Below are positions 1-6,611 of a DNA stretch of 25,127 nt, one piece after another. The notes under the pieces were generated by a model. That model worked only from the letters and a program-made list of their open reading frames with translations. It ran no database searches and had not been told where the DNA came from. This stretch comes from an uncultured archaeon (GTDB taxonomy: Archaea > Nanobdellota > Nanobdellia > Pacearchaeales > GW2011-AR1), in contig CAIQQL010000104.1 of NCBI GenBank assembly GCA_903873955.1, positions 1 to 25,127 of the forward strand, written 5' to 3'. Made by a program: the position numbers and the translations under genes. Each line of letters begins with the position of its first letter. The first letter of the stretch is position 1.

Positions 1-466
1 ACTGGATAATCTTATCAACTTCAGGACTGGCCTTTACTTCAAAAAGATGTCTGTAGTAGCATAATCCTGGGACATATTTTGCATGGTCAATTCCCTTTCC
101 GAGGGTTGCTGTTGCTACGAGTTCGAGCTTATGGTCTTCTCCGAGAATGGTGAGAGGAATGTTGTCATATACCAAGTCCGCCCCGCCCTTGAGATCGCCG
201 GAATAAACAACGCAAGGGCCTACCTTTGAAAGTTTGAGGTCAATCTTGGTCTTCTCATTCATCCCTTTCTCAGTCTTGAGAGGCACCAGTCCAAATCGAT
301 GAGCAAGGACTTCGTCATAAAGTGCTGAATCATTCTTGAAGAACTCTACCTCGTCAATGGCGAGCGTCGAGACTTCACTCACGCTTCTTCTCAAGGCATT
401 AGCCAAGGATTCATTTGCTTCCATGCGAATGACCAGTTTCTCTGCGGATTTTTGAACGACTTCCAT
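1..466 (-). CDS. rpo3: DNA-directed RNA polymerase subunit Rpo3 (RpoD), 3' end beyond window
   Basis: The minus-strand frame opens with ATG at 466 and stays open to the left edge, giving 155 codons of an incomplete protein. The N-terminus reads MEVVQKSAEKLVIRMEANES, followed by NALRRSVSEVSTLAIDEVEF, the alpha/D-subunit dimerisation signature (NALRR then the A-I-DEVEF stretch). Archaeal Rpo3 pairs with Rpo11 to form the platform on which RNA polymerase assembles. The gene is the last one visible in a minus-strand operon, 39 nt after uS11, matching the conserved archaeal order uS13-uS4-uS11-Rpo3. Whether the iron-sulfur domain found in some archaeal Rpo3 proteins is present cannot be judged because the C-terminal half is missing. 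Confidence 0.93.
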   Translation of the reverse strand, partial: MEVVQKSAEKLVIRMEANESLANALRRSVSEVSTLAIDEVEFFKNDSALYDEVLAHRFGLVPLKTEKGMNEKTKIDLKLSKVGPCVVYSGDLKGGADLVYDNIPLTILGEDHKLELVATATLGKGIDHAKYVPGLCYYRHLFEVKASPEVDKIIQ

Positions 467-505
467 GTTGTGTATAGTATAGATGAAAAAGAGTTTTTTA
501 AACCT

Positions 506-1018
506 TTAGACTCTTCTTCCTCTCTTACCTCCCTTCTTCTTAGGACCACCACGAGCTACACGGGTAGTATCGAGGATGTTGATTATTCTGTAGCCTTCTT
601 TGCTAATGCTCTTCACTGCAGCATGCGCGCCTGAACCGATGCCCATTCCGCCAGTCTTTGCTCTTGTCCGTACGTAGAATGAGGTGATACCGAGGTCTTT
701 TGCCCGTTCACAGATCTTTTTCGCTGCAAACATCGCAATGGTAGGATCCGCCTTCAATCTGCTATGTTTGGTGACCATTCCGCCGCTGACTCTGAGCAGG
801 GTGTTTCCCGCCATGTCCGTCAGATGCAAGATAGTATTATTCTGGGAGCTGAAGATATAAACAATTCCGGTTCGTTCATCTTTCTTCTCTTCAACAGGAA
901 CGACTACGACTTCTTCTGCAACTGCAGGAACTGCTTCGGTTACAGGTGTTTGTTCAACCTTTGCTGCCGCTTCTGCAACAACTTCGGTCTTTTCTTTAGT
1001 AGGTTTTTCTTCTTCCAT
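506..1018 (-). CDS. rps11: 30S ribosomal protein uS11 with acidic N-terminal extension
   Basis: 170 residues. The conserved uS11 core begins near residue 50 (GIVYIFSSQNNTILHLTDMA) and includes the ADPTIAMFAAKK helix and the basic tail GGPKKKGGKRGRRV. It sits on the small-subunit platform next to the 3' end of 16S rRNA. The first 48 or so residues are a low-complexity stretch of Glu, Ala, Val and Lys with repeated EAAAK/VEQTP/VAEEVVVV segments; archaeal uS11 is usually about 130 residues, so this is an extension. Only 2 nt separate it from uS4 upstream and 39 nt from Rpo3 downstream, so it is surely co-transcribed. A shorter internal start is unlikely because no methionine lies between residue 1 and the core. 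Confidence 0.95.
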   Translation of the reverse strand: MEEEKPTKEKTEVVAEAAAKVEQTPVTEAVPAVAEEVVVVPVEEKKDERTGIVYIFSSQNNTILHLTDMAGNTLLRVSGGMVTKHSRLKADPTIAMFAAKKICERAKDLGITSFYVRTRAKTGGMGIGSGAHAAVKSISKEGYRIINILDTTRVARGGPKKKGGKRGRRV

Positions 1019-1020
1019 GT

Positions 1021-1518
1021 TTATGCACTAGCCTCCGTCTTTGGAGCCTCTGGGGCTGCTTCTGGCTTCTTGGCCGCAGGTTTTATAGTAATCTGAGCCT
1101 CTTCATCCACAGCGACCAGATAACTAGGAATATTTACGGCTTTGCCATCAATAAGGACCTTCTTATGCACCACAAGCTGTCTTGCTTGCTGAGGAGTCGC
1201 GGCAAGGCCTTTCTTATAGACCACTGTTGGAAGCCTTCGTTCAAGCAAGTTCTCAATCTTGAGTGCAAGAACGTCCGAGATACTATGCGTGTTCAGGCCC
1301 ATCTTCTGAAGTTTACCGAACAACACTTGCTGTTCCTCGTTTGAGGCTTTGGCAAGATCTTTTGCCCTGCTTCTGAAATAGTTTATCTTTGCGAGGGTTT
1401 TCCAAACTTCCCTTTTGCTTTTGAGTGCATATTTGGTCAAGAGGACATTTTCCTCGTTAATCCTGGCTCGGACATACATTTTCCTTGGCCTATTGAATAG
1501 TTTTTTCTTTCTTATCAT
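1021..1518 (-). CDS. rps4: 30S ribosomal protein uS4
   Basis: 165 residues, close to the usual archaeal length. The N-terminal part is the archaeal type (LFNRPRKMYVRARINEEN, then LTKYALKSKREVWK). The S4 RNA-binding fold follows at about 100-150: LLERRLPTVVYKKGLAATPQ, QARQLVVHKKVLIDGKAVNI and PSYLV. The protein binds the 5' domain of 16S rRNA early in small-subunit assembly. The last 15 or so residues form an Ala/Pro/Glu tail (KKPEAAPEAPKTEASA). Spacing is one base to uS13 upstream and two to uS11 downstream, so translation is probably coupled. Confidence 0.95.
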   Translation of the reverse strand: MIRKKKLFNRPRKMYVRARINEENVLLTKYALKSKREVWKTLAKINYFRSRAKDLAKASNEEQQVLFGKLQKMGLNTHSISDVLALKIENLLERRLPTVVYKKGLAATPQQARQLVVHKKVLIDGKAVNIPSYLVAVDEEAQITIKPAAKKPEAAPEAPKTEASA

Positions 1519-1519
1519 G

Positions 1520-2059
1520 TTATTCCTTCTTCTTCTTTATCCCCATTGTTCCACCGCTCTTTCTAAAATGCGATCGGGTTCTCTGGCCTCTCACCGGCTG
1601 TTTGAGAGCATGTCTGATTCCTTTGTAGGACTTGATTTCCCTGAGTCTCTTGATGTCAAATTCTCTCTTAATATCGAGGTCAGAACCAAAATAGTGGGCA
1701 GTCTCGCCTGACTCAAAATCATTGCGCCGGTTCTTGAGGAACACAGGAAGATCAAGCTCATGCAAAAATTTCTCAATCTTCTGGATATCGTCTTTTGTCA
1801 ATTCGGAAATTCTCTTTGTCCTTTGAAACCCGAGTTTGATACAAAGACCATTGGAGATTCCCCAGGAGATCCCTTTGATTCTTGTAAGACCCGCGTAGAG
1901 TGTCTTGGAACCAGGAATGTCATATCCCATAATTCTGATAAGCATCTCATGAGACTCTTCCTTCAGGAACTGTTTCTTTCGTTCTTCTTTCTCGGCAGCT
2001 GCATTCTGCTGTTTTTGCGCCTTTTCGATTTTCTCGGTTGTTTTTTTTGTTTCAGCCAT
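1520..2059 (-). CDS. rps13: 30S ribosomal protein uS13 with charged N-terminal extension
   Basis: 179 residues, against about 150 in most archaea. Core motifs: IRIMGYDIPGSKTLYAGLTR, IKGISWGISNGLCIKLGF (helix-two-turn-helix region) and a C-terminal KGIRHALKQPVRGQRTRSHF that contacts tRNA at the P site. The extra length is a 38-residue Lys/Glu/Gln/Ala N-terminus that is predicted to be helical or disordered. The head-of-subunit protein is followed one base later by uS4. Upstream there are 18 nt to the DUF655 gene. In many archaea uS13 heads its own operon; here it continues from eL21-Rpo4-DUF655. Confidence 0.95.
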   Translation of the reverse strand: MAETKKTTEKIEKAQKQQNAAAEKEERKKQFLKEESHEMLIRIMGYDIPGSKTLYAGLTRIKGISWGISNGLCIKLGFQRTKRISELTKDDIQKIEKFLHELDLPVFLKNRRNDFESGETAHYFGSDLDIKREFDIKRLREIKSYKGIRHALKQPVRGQRTRSHFRKSGGTMGIKKKKE

Positions 2060-2077
2060 GTTGTTGGTTGTCTATGT

Positions 2078-2617
2078 CTATCTTACAAAGAGATTAAAAC
2101 GCTGTCTTTCTTGGAGTTCTTCCACAATACGTTTTTCCACTGCTTTCTTAGGATCTGGAAGGCTTTTTACGCGGTTTTTGATATCCTCGAACGATTCGAA
2201 GGGTTTTTCTTCCCTCGCCTCAAGGATTTCCTGCGTATGCTTTTTCCCAAACCCTGGCAAGAGTTCAATTTGATGAAGACGTGTGTTAATTGCCTGAGCC
2301 TGGTTAAAGAAATCGATGTATTTCTTTTCCTGCTCCGCAACCATCTTCGAAATGAATTCTTGTAGTTGGATCTTTGCAGTCTCTGTGATCTTCTCTCGTG
2401 GCAATCTGCCTGAGATGAAGTATATCTTATCTCTCTTATCCGGACCTATATAAACCTTTTCCTGTGGGGTCAAGGTTATTCCTCTTCTTGGAACCAGTTC
2501 GAGGAGGGCAAGATGAGTTTCACCGATAGCTTGTGCTACTGGATTCATCTTTCCACCCATCGGATATCCGTAAGGTAGATAATCTAATATGATTGCATAA
2601 TCTTCTTTGTCGGTCAT
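2078..2617 (-). CDS. DUF655 family (COG1491) predicted RNA-binding protein
   Basis: 179 residues. The start MTDKEDYAIILDYLPYGYPM and the segment VAQAIGETHLALLELVPRRG are typical of the archaeal DUF655/COG1491 family. It begins with an OB/S1-like beta domain containing VYIGPDKRDKIYFISGRL. A C-terminal helix-hairpin-helix follows (LLPGFGKKHTQEILEARE, then FEDIKNRVKSLPDPKKAVEK). The family is predicted to bind nucleic acid and is nearly always next to eL21 and Rpo4, often followed by the KsgA dimethyltransferase gene. Here KsgA is absent and uS13 follows. The biochemical role is not established; membership is clear from the motifs and the neighbours. Confidence 0.85.
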   Translation of the reverse strand: MTDKEDYAIILDYLPYGYPMGGKMNPVAQAIGETHLALLELVPRRGITLTPQEKVYIGPDKRDKIYFISGRLPREKITETAKIQLQEFISKMVAEQEKKYIDFFNQAQAINTRLHQIELLPGFGKKHTQEILEAREEKPFESFEDIKNRVKSLPDPKKAVEKRIVEELQERQRFNLFVR

Positions 2618-2622
2618 TGTGT

Positions 2623-2928
2623 TTAGTAGTTCTTGGTAAGTGCAAGGATAGCATTGGTTTCCTCTTCGGAAAGCACGGACTCGTTGAAAATCTTGCTCAA
2701 GTCTTCACTGTCTTTAGGCAAAAAGTCAACTGTCTTTATGACGTGCTCTTCATTTATTTTAGGGTTATTCAAAGCTCTTATTTTTTCTGCGAGTGCAATT
2801 GCATCTTCTTTAGAAATTTTTGTAAAGGCCTTGAAATAATCTTCAACAGGATTTTTCTCCTCGTTGGTACTAGGCTTGAGATAGCTTCTCGCTTCTGCCA
2901 ATGTAAGTGCCTTTCGAGTGATTATCAT
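2623..2928 (-). CDS. rpo4: RNA polymerase subunit Rpo4 (RpoF)
   Basis: 101 residues, matching the archaeal Rpo4 family (COG1460). It shows an N-terminal ALTLAEARSYL segment, a middle helix pair, and the C-terminal HRDC-like end with EEHVIKTVDFLPKDSEDLSK and FNESVLSEEETNAILALTK. Rpo4 dimerises with Rpo7 to form the stalk of archaeal RNA polymerase, which assists open-complex formation and binds emerging RNA. Its ATG overlaps the TGA of eL21 by ATGA (2925-2928), so the two are translationally coupled. Five bases separate it from DUF655. The eL21-Rpo4-DUF655 order is conserved across archaea, supporting the call. Confidence 0.9.
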   Translation of the reverse strand: MIITRKALTLAEARSYLKPSTNEEKNPVEDYFKAFTKISKEDAIALAEKIRALNNPKINEEHVIKTVDFLPKDSEDLSKIFNESVLSEEETNAILALTKNY

Positions 2929-3191
2929 TTCTTGGTTGTAACCTCGATTTTCTTAAGATGTATAGGTTTAATAAGATATCTTTTAGGTTTGTTCAGGTCG
3001 TTGATTTCCACATAATATGCTGAACCTCTCTTCTCAAGGACCTTACCCGTCCTTCCCTGAAGCCTGTGGGAGTAATTGAAAGGCAAGCTAAGCTCTACGC
3101 AAACGGCGACAGAATCGCCAGCTGCAAATTCCTGGAAGTACCTTGTGAAAGATATTCTTCCCTTTGTGCTTGGATGTTTATGAGATAACAT
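2925..3191 (-). CDS. rpl21e: 50S ribosomal protein eL21
   Basis: 88 residues from the ATG at 3189-3191. The frame is open further upstream, but the conserved protein begins at MLSHKHPSTKGRISFTRYFQ. A TATA box at 3211-3222 lies about 25 nt before this ATG, so a leaderless transcript fits. Other family marks are YSHRLQGRTGKVLEKRGSAY and the KRYLIKPIHLKKI tail. eL21 is a large-subunit protein near the 5S rRNA/central protuberance. It is the promoter-proximal gene of the minus-strand operon that runs through Rpo4, DUF655 and the uS13-uS4-uS11-Rpo3 block. Confidence 0.92.
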   Translation of the reverse strand: MLSHKHPSTKGRISFTRYFQEFAAGDSVAVCVELSLPFNYSHRLQGRTGKVLEKRGSAYYVEINDLNKPKRYLIKPIHLKKIEVTTKK

Positions 3192-3210
3192 AGAGTAGCT
3201 AAAAAAGGTT

Positions 3211-3222
3211 AGTTTAAAAAGC
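3211..3222 (-). promoter_or_regulatory. TATA box of the eL21-Rpo4-...-Rpo3 operon
   Basis: Minus-strand CTTTTTAAACTA, centred about 25 nt before the eL21 ATG. This fits leaderless archaeal transcription. It overlaps the end of the zinc-protein gene (stop at 3214-3216). No other TATA-like box is evident between the genes downstream. Confidence 0.6.
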
Positions 3223-3438
3223 TTTCTTAGAGAAAGAAGCCCTTTGACGCGTACTAGGTGGCGTCGAATCTCCCACTGAACCTTGGTTGAGATCGCCAGA
3301 ATCCCTGGCTTTTTCCATACTATCAACAATTGCGCGGAACATCTTCTCACCCCAAACGCCTACCCCGCATCTTTCGCAAAAATCAATTACAGAACTGTCG
3401 TCAATCGCAGTTTTACAGTAGATACATTTTTTTGGCAT
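3214..3438 (-). CDS. Small CxxC...CxxC zinc protein
   Basis: 74 residues. Four cysteines are arranged as a short zinc ribbon: C5-x2-C8 and C21-x2-C24, in KKCIYCK and FCERCGVGVWG. After this come EKMFRAIVDSMEKARDSGDL and a Ser/Thr/Pro and Lys-rich tail. From memory the ERCGVGVWGEKMF segment recurs in small single-domain proteins of DPANN archaea, but I cannot name a function. The ORF has its own TATA-like sequence near 3475-3485 and a GAGGG-like Shine-Dalgarno sequence before the ATG. It lies just upstream of the eL21 operon, but its stop overlaps that operon's own TATA box, so it is probably a separate unit. A nucleic-acid-binding role is only a guess. Confidence 0.75.
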   Translation of the reverse strand: MPKKCIYCKTAIDDSSVIDFCERCGVGVWGEKMFRAIVDSMEKARDSGDLNQGSVGDSTPPSTRQRASFSKKAF

Positions 3439-3560
3439 CTTTTTTTCCCTCGAAATATTAATCGAAGTAAGGACTATTTAAATATTCGTATATTTCCTTT
3501 CATGTTGCCCCTGAAATAAAAGTTCAGAAGATTTAAATAAAAAATTATTCTCGATAAGCC

Positions 3561-3833
3561 ATGCGCAAAAGTGATCTTGTCTTGATGGCAGGCATATTTG
3601 TTGCCGTCTTCTTGGTCCTGGGATATTTTATCCCTGTCCAGACCCGTGAGACGGTAGGGCCGGGAGTGAGTTCCCAGGTGACGACACCCCTCTTAGGAAT
3701 CCTCATTTTTCACAGCCCATTCATGCTGGGAATCTACATTTTTATCGACTTGGTCCTACTTGTTTCTGGCGTCTATCTTTCCCTACGAAAAAAGAGCACA
3801 AAAGCTTTTAAACACGGACGCTCTTCCCCCTAG
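3561..3833 (+). CDS. Hypothetical two-TM membrane protein
   Basis: 90 residues with two clear hydrophobic segments: about 7-26 (VLMAGIFVAVFLVLGYFI) and about 53-75 (SPFMLGIYIFIDLVLLVSGV). A polar, probably extracellular loop of about 27 residues lies between them. The C-terminus is basic (LRKKSTKAFKHGR). By the positive-inside rule both ends face the cytoplasm. A TATA box near 3530-3542 sits about 25 nt before the ATG, so the transcript is likely leaderless. The last codons overlap the TATA box of the following tRNA gene. I do not recognise the family. Confidence 0.65.
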   Translation: MRKSDLVLMAGIFVAVFLVLGYFIPVQTRETVGPGVSSQVTTPLLGILIFHSPFMLGIYIFIDLVLLVSGVYLSLRKKSTKAFKHGRSSP

Positions 3834-3836
3834 AAT

Positions 3837-3920
3837 GCGGGAGTGCCGGAGCGGTCAAACGGGCTGCCTTGAGGTGGCAGTAGCTTAGTGCTTGCGTAGG
3901 TTCGATTCCTACCCCCCGCA
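3837..3920 (+). tRNA. tRNA-Leu (anticodon GAG)
   Basis: 84 nt, type II tRNA with a long variable arm. Acceptor strand GCGGGAG pairs with CCCCCGC (one A-C mismatch at position 6), and the discriminator is A3920. The anticodon stem CTGCC/GGCAG is perfect, enclosing the loop TTGAGGT, so the anticodon is GAG. The T-arm is GTAGG-TTCGATT-CCTAC. CCA is not encoded. A TATA-like CTTTTAAAC lies at 3805-3813, inside the 3' end of the preceding ORF. Its D-arm is the same as in the tRNA-Leu at 9884. Confidence 0.95.
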
Positions 3921-3936
3921 TCATATTCAACCCACA

Positions 3937-4659
3937 ATGCCGAAAAAAAAGACCGGGAAACCCCTCAAGAAAAAAAGTGCGTCACAACTTCCCAACTTAC
4001 AAAAACTTCTTGCAAAAGCCTATTCTCTCGAGGACAAAGGAAGCTATGACCAAGCATTGGTGCATTATAACTCCTTGCTTGCCGCGTTGGGAAACAATCC
4101 CCATATCCTCAACAACAAGGGGGCTTGTCTTGCCAACCTCGGGAAATATGATGATGCCCTCAATGCGTACGACGCTGCATTAAAGGCCTCTCCAAAATAC
4201 AGCAAGGCCCTGAACAACAAAGGCCATGCACTTGCAAGCATGGGAAAACATCAAGAGGCCATAAGCTGGTATGATGCAGCGTTAGGCGTCGACCCCGCTT
4301 ATCTTTCTGCCCTGAGCAATAGAGCCAACTCCTTGCTTATCTTAGGAAAATTTGAACGTGCTGTCAGCGAGTATGACAAAGTACTCTCGAAAAATCCAAA
4401 GGACAGCGAGGCCTTGAGCAACAAGGGAGTAGCCAAGGGATTTCTTGGCGAGCACAAACAAGCCCTTGCCTGTTTTGACAAGGCATTAAAAGTAAATCCC
4501 CATCACCTCCATGCATTGAACAACAAAGGCCATGTGCTTGCAAGCATGGGAAAACACCGAGAAGCCATCCCTTTTTTCAATAAGGCCCTGAAACTCTCCC
4601 CAGATTTCGTCCTTGCAAAGAACAATAAAAAAGCATCGTCGCATTCCCGCGACCAATAG
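3937..4659 (+). CDS. Tetratricopeptide repeat (TPR) protein
   Basis: 240 residues from the ATG at 3937. An in-frame start at 3892 lies inside the tRNA and is rejected. After a basic N-terminus (MPKKKTGKPLKKKSAS) there are about six 34-residue TPR units. The pattern (L-NNKG--L---GK---A---YD-AL--)-P is repeated, for example in NNKGACLANLGKYDDALNAY and NNKGHALASMGKHQEAISWY. TPR arrays act as protein-interaction scaffolds; no partner can be inferred. No signal peptide or TM is present, so it is cytosolic. The ATG is 16 nt after tRNA-Leu(GAG) and no separate TATA box is visible, so the mRNA may be released by tRNA 3' processing. Confidence 0.9.
   Translation: MPKKKTGKPLKKKSASQLPNLQKLLAKAYSLEDKGSYDQALVHYNSLLAALGNNPHILNNKGACLANLGKYDDALNAYDAALKASPKYSKALNNKGHALASMGKHQEAISWYDAALGVDPAYLSALSNRANSLLILGKFERAVSEYDKVLSKNPKDSEALSNKGVAKGFLGEHKQALACFDKALKVNPHHLHALNNKGHVLASMGKHREAIPFFNKALKLSPDFVLAKNNKKASSHSRDQ
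4211..4556 (+). repeat. Near-identical TPR-coding DNA repeat
   Basis: Bases 4211-4250 and 4517-4556 differ at about two positions over 40 nt, and they lie exactly 306 nt (three 34-codon units) apart. This points to recent internal duplication or gene conversion within the TPR array. Confidence 0.7.
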
Positions 4660-4717
4660 TCATTCTCAAGAGCATAACGAAGATAATCGCTAAACCGAAG
4701 AAGTAGTTTTCAAAAAA

Positions 4718-5860
4718 TCAAAATCCAACCCTTCGGATCCTGAGAGGGATTGCGTCTGGAAGAGGCAGATCGGTTGCAAGCACGAGATATCCTCCCCCTC
4801 CTGCCCCGGAAAGCTTCCAGCCATAAGCAGTTTCCCTGTATTTCTCAATCGTCTCTTGCACAAGAGGGTTTGTCATGAGAGGAAACATACGCACCTGGGC
4901 CTCGAAACTATCACGCATCCCCCTTCCAAAACCGATGATATCTTTTTCAAGGATACCCTGATAACAGCGCTGGGCTGCCTGGGATAATGCAATCGCATGT
5001 TCGGGAGTGATATTGGTCTGGTCGAGCACGCGAAAGTCTTCCTTCCTTGGCTTTAGTTTGACAAGCCGAAGATGCCTTTCCAACCAGTTTAGCGTCGCAT
5101 CGTCTTTGACACTCTCAATATGCTTAGGCCAGTACTCACCCCCATACCAGAGACAGTTTAGATGAGGAAGCACAATGCCGATAGCGTCTTGGGATCCAGC
5201 TATCTCTTTCGTACCTGGAGGATTATCGCAGGCAAAAAGAATCTTGGCAAGGTCCACAGGATTTCCTGCCGGAATCCTCGAGCCCCAGATCGAAATGGCC
5301 TTGCTTCGCGTCGATGTTGCCATGCCGCTGCGCAAATCAAATTCCTGCGTAGGCTCCAAGGAGATAGTGATCACCGGTCCAGGACTGTACTTTGAGACAT
5401 AAGGCTGGTCAAGCCATCCCCCGGCAAGGTCAAGACGATAAGGCATCTTAGAAGCATCTCTTATTGTTTCACTGCTTCTGAACGGCAGAGGATGATGAGG
5501 CTCACGTTTCATGACCAGATATTCTATGCCCAAAGAAGTGCATAACACTCTTTTTTGGAGATCATCCCCGTCTTCATTCACTAAAAATATATCTGGCCGC
5601 AAGGCTCTCAGTTCCGGTTCAAAATCGAGCACGCCTGTACCCGAGGCGATAAAGGTATATTTTACACTTGCAAGACCTGCAACCATGAAAAGGCGTTCCT
5701 CTTCTCCATAGAGAGGATTTCGATGCTTAAGCTGACGCATCGTCTCATCAGACCCCAAGGACACATAGACCTCTCCTTTTCTTGCGGCCTGCTGCAGGAA
5801 GGCAACATGCCCACTATGCAAAAGGTCAAAAAAACCACTTACGAACACTTTCTTAGCCAT
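4718..5860 (-). CDS. Bifunctional cytidylyltransferase-like / GHMP kinase fusion (sugar activation)
   Basis: 380 residues with two domains. Residues 1-136 are a nucleotidyltransferase of the cytidylyltransferase superfamily. The HxGH motif is H15-S-G-H18 in GFFDLLHSGH, and the closing ISSTxxR-like motif is RSSETIR at 128-134. Residues 140-380 are a GHMP small-molecule kinase. Motif 1 appears as RLDLAGGWLDQP (142-153). The central segment contains PPGTKEIAGSQDAIG, and the glycine-rich motif 3 is KLSGAGGGGYLVL (349-361). The order suggests phosphorylation of a sugar followed by NDP transfer, as in bacterial fucokinase/GDP-fucose or heptose enzymes. The substrate cannot be read from the sequence. 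A TATA box near 5884-5892 supports the ATG at 5860. It is a single-gene unit with no glycan genes adjacent. Confidence 0.75.
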   Translation of the reverse strand: MAKKVFVSGFFDLLHSGHVAFLQQAARKGEVYVSLGSDETMRQLKHRNPLYGEEERLFMVAGLASVKYTFIASGTGVLDFEPELRALRPDIFLVNEDGDDLQKRVLCTSLGIEYLVMKREPHHPLPFRSSETIRDASKMPYRLDLAGGWLDQPYVSKYSPGPVITISLEPTQEFDLRSGMATSTRSKAISIWGSRIPAGNPVDLAKILFACDNPPGTKEIAGSQDAIGIVLPHLNCLWYGGEYWPKHIESVKDDATLNWLERHLRLVKLKPRKEDFRVLDQTNITPEHAIALSQAAQRCYQGILEKDIIGFGRGMRDSFEAQVRMFPLMTNPLVQETIEKYRETAYGWKLSGAGGGGYLVLATDLPLPDAIPLRIRRVGF

Positions 5861-5928
5861 AGGGAGCCATCTCCTTCCAGATTTATAAAAATATCTTGCC
5901 CCTCAAACACCCTTTGGACTGTATAATT

Positions 5929-6156
5929 CTAGTGATTGCGTTTTTCAAGGAGAGCAATGCGCCGTTCAAGCTCCTGGAGCCTTGTCTTAAGCTCCTTCTG
6001 GTTCATCGCATATTCCTTATCCATCGTCTCGACAAAATCAGCAAGATAGGCATTGAAAAGTGTGCTGAGCTTGCCTCCAAAGAGACCCAGTTTTGTCTTT
6101 GCTTTCGCCAACAACTGCGCGTCAACCGTGATGTTGACCCTCATTTTCTTTGCCAT
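5929..6156 (-). CDS. Ribbon-helix-helix protein with C-terminal coiled coil
   Basis: 75 residues. The N-terminus KMRVNITVDAQLLAKAKTKL fits a ribbon-helix-helix: a short beta strand, then helix 1. Helix 2 follows at LSTLFNAYLADFVETM. The last 25 residues (ELKTRLQELERRIALLEKR) form a heptad coiled coil with Leu/Ile at a/d positions. RHH proteins bind DNA as dimers, often as repressors or antitoxins. No toxin ORF lies beside it. It is divergent from the eL18-uL13-uS9 operon across 77 bp, with the two TATA boxes about 24 bp apart centre to centre, so it could affect that operon; this is inference. A leaderless start is supported by the TATA at 6178-6190. Confidence 0.75.
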   Translation of the reverse strand: MAKKMRVNITVDAQLLAKAKTKLGLFGGKLSTLFNAYLADFVETMDKEYAMNQKELKTRLQELERRIALLEKRNH

Positions 6157-6177
6157 AGTGTATAAGTGTGTATTCTG

Positions 6178-6213
6178 GTATAAAAAGGTTTTGTGAGGGT
6201 TAAATTTAAATAG
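6178..6213. promoter_or_regulatory. Divergent promoter region: RHH gene (-) and eL18 operon (+)
   Basis: Minus-strand TATA box at 6178-6190 lies about 27 nt before the RHH ATG (6156). Plus-strand TAAATTTAAATAG at 6201-6213 lies about 27 nt before the eL18 ATG (6234). Both transcripts should be leaderless or nearly so. Confidence 0.6.
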
Positions 6214-6233
6214 GTAGAATTTGAGATGGCTCT

Positions 6234-6611
6234 ATGCAAAAAGCAATCAGCAAGACACATATCAAGAAAGATGTCAAGAAAAAGACAAGTCCTTTGTCAA
6301 TCGAGACCATCATGGCCGCAAAGAAACACAAAGCCTGGCTTTATGTAGCAAAATGCCTTGCAAGCCCAACTCGGCAGTATCCTTCTTTCAACCTTCATGA
6401 GATTGATGCAGGTTCTGAAGATGGAGACACAGTAGTCATCCCTGGCAAAGTCCTGGGTGATGGAAAAGTCTCCAAGAAAATTAAGATTGTCGCTTTCTCC
6501 TTCTCCGCCTCTGCTTTGGACAAGATGAAAGAAGCAAAAGTTGAAGGTGCATATATCATTGATGAAATCAAGAAGAATCCTGAAGCAAAGGGGGTCAAAT
6601 TACTCCGATGA
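6234..6611 (+). CDS. rpl18e: 50S ribosomal protein eL18
   Basis: 125 residues, the usual archaeal length. Family marks include AAKKHKAWLYVAKCLASPTR, DGDTVVIPGKVLGDGKVSKK and IKIVAFSFSASALDKMKEAK. eL18 is a large-subunit protein with a uL15-like fold. Its stop overlaps the uL13 start by ATGA (6608-6611). It heads the eL18-uL13-uS9 operon. In many archaea this block directly follows Rpo3, but here it is a separate unit several kilobases from Rpo3 and on the opposite strand. Confidence 0.95.
   Translation: MQKAISKTHIKKDVKKKTSPLSIETIMAAKKHKAWLYVAKCLASPTRQYPSFNLHEIDAGSEDGDTVVIPGKVLGDGKVSKKIKIVAFSFSASALDKMKEAKVEGAYIIDEIKKNPEAKGVKLLR

Noticed and set aside
1760..2365. 201-codon plus-strand ORF
   Set aside because: It is the antisense shadow of uS13 and DUF655. 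Its Phe/Leu/Cys-rich composition is typical of a reverse frame.
3192..3350. N-terminal extension of eL21
   Set aside because: The in-frame codons upstream overlap the zinc-protein gene and the operon TATA box. The conserved protein starts at 3191.
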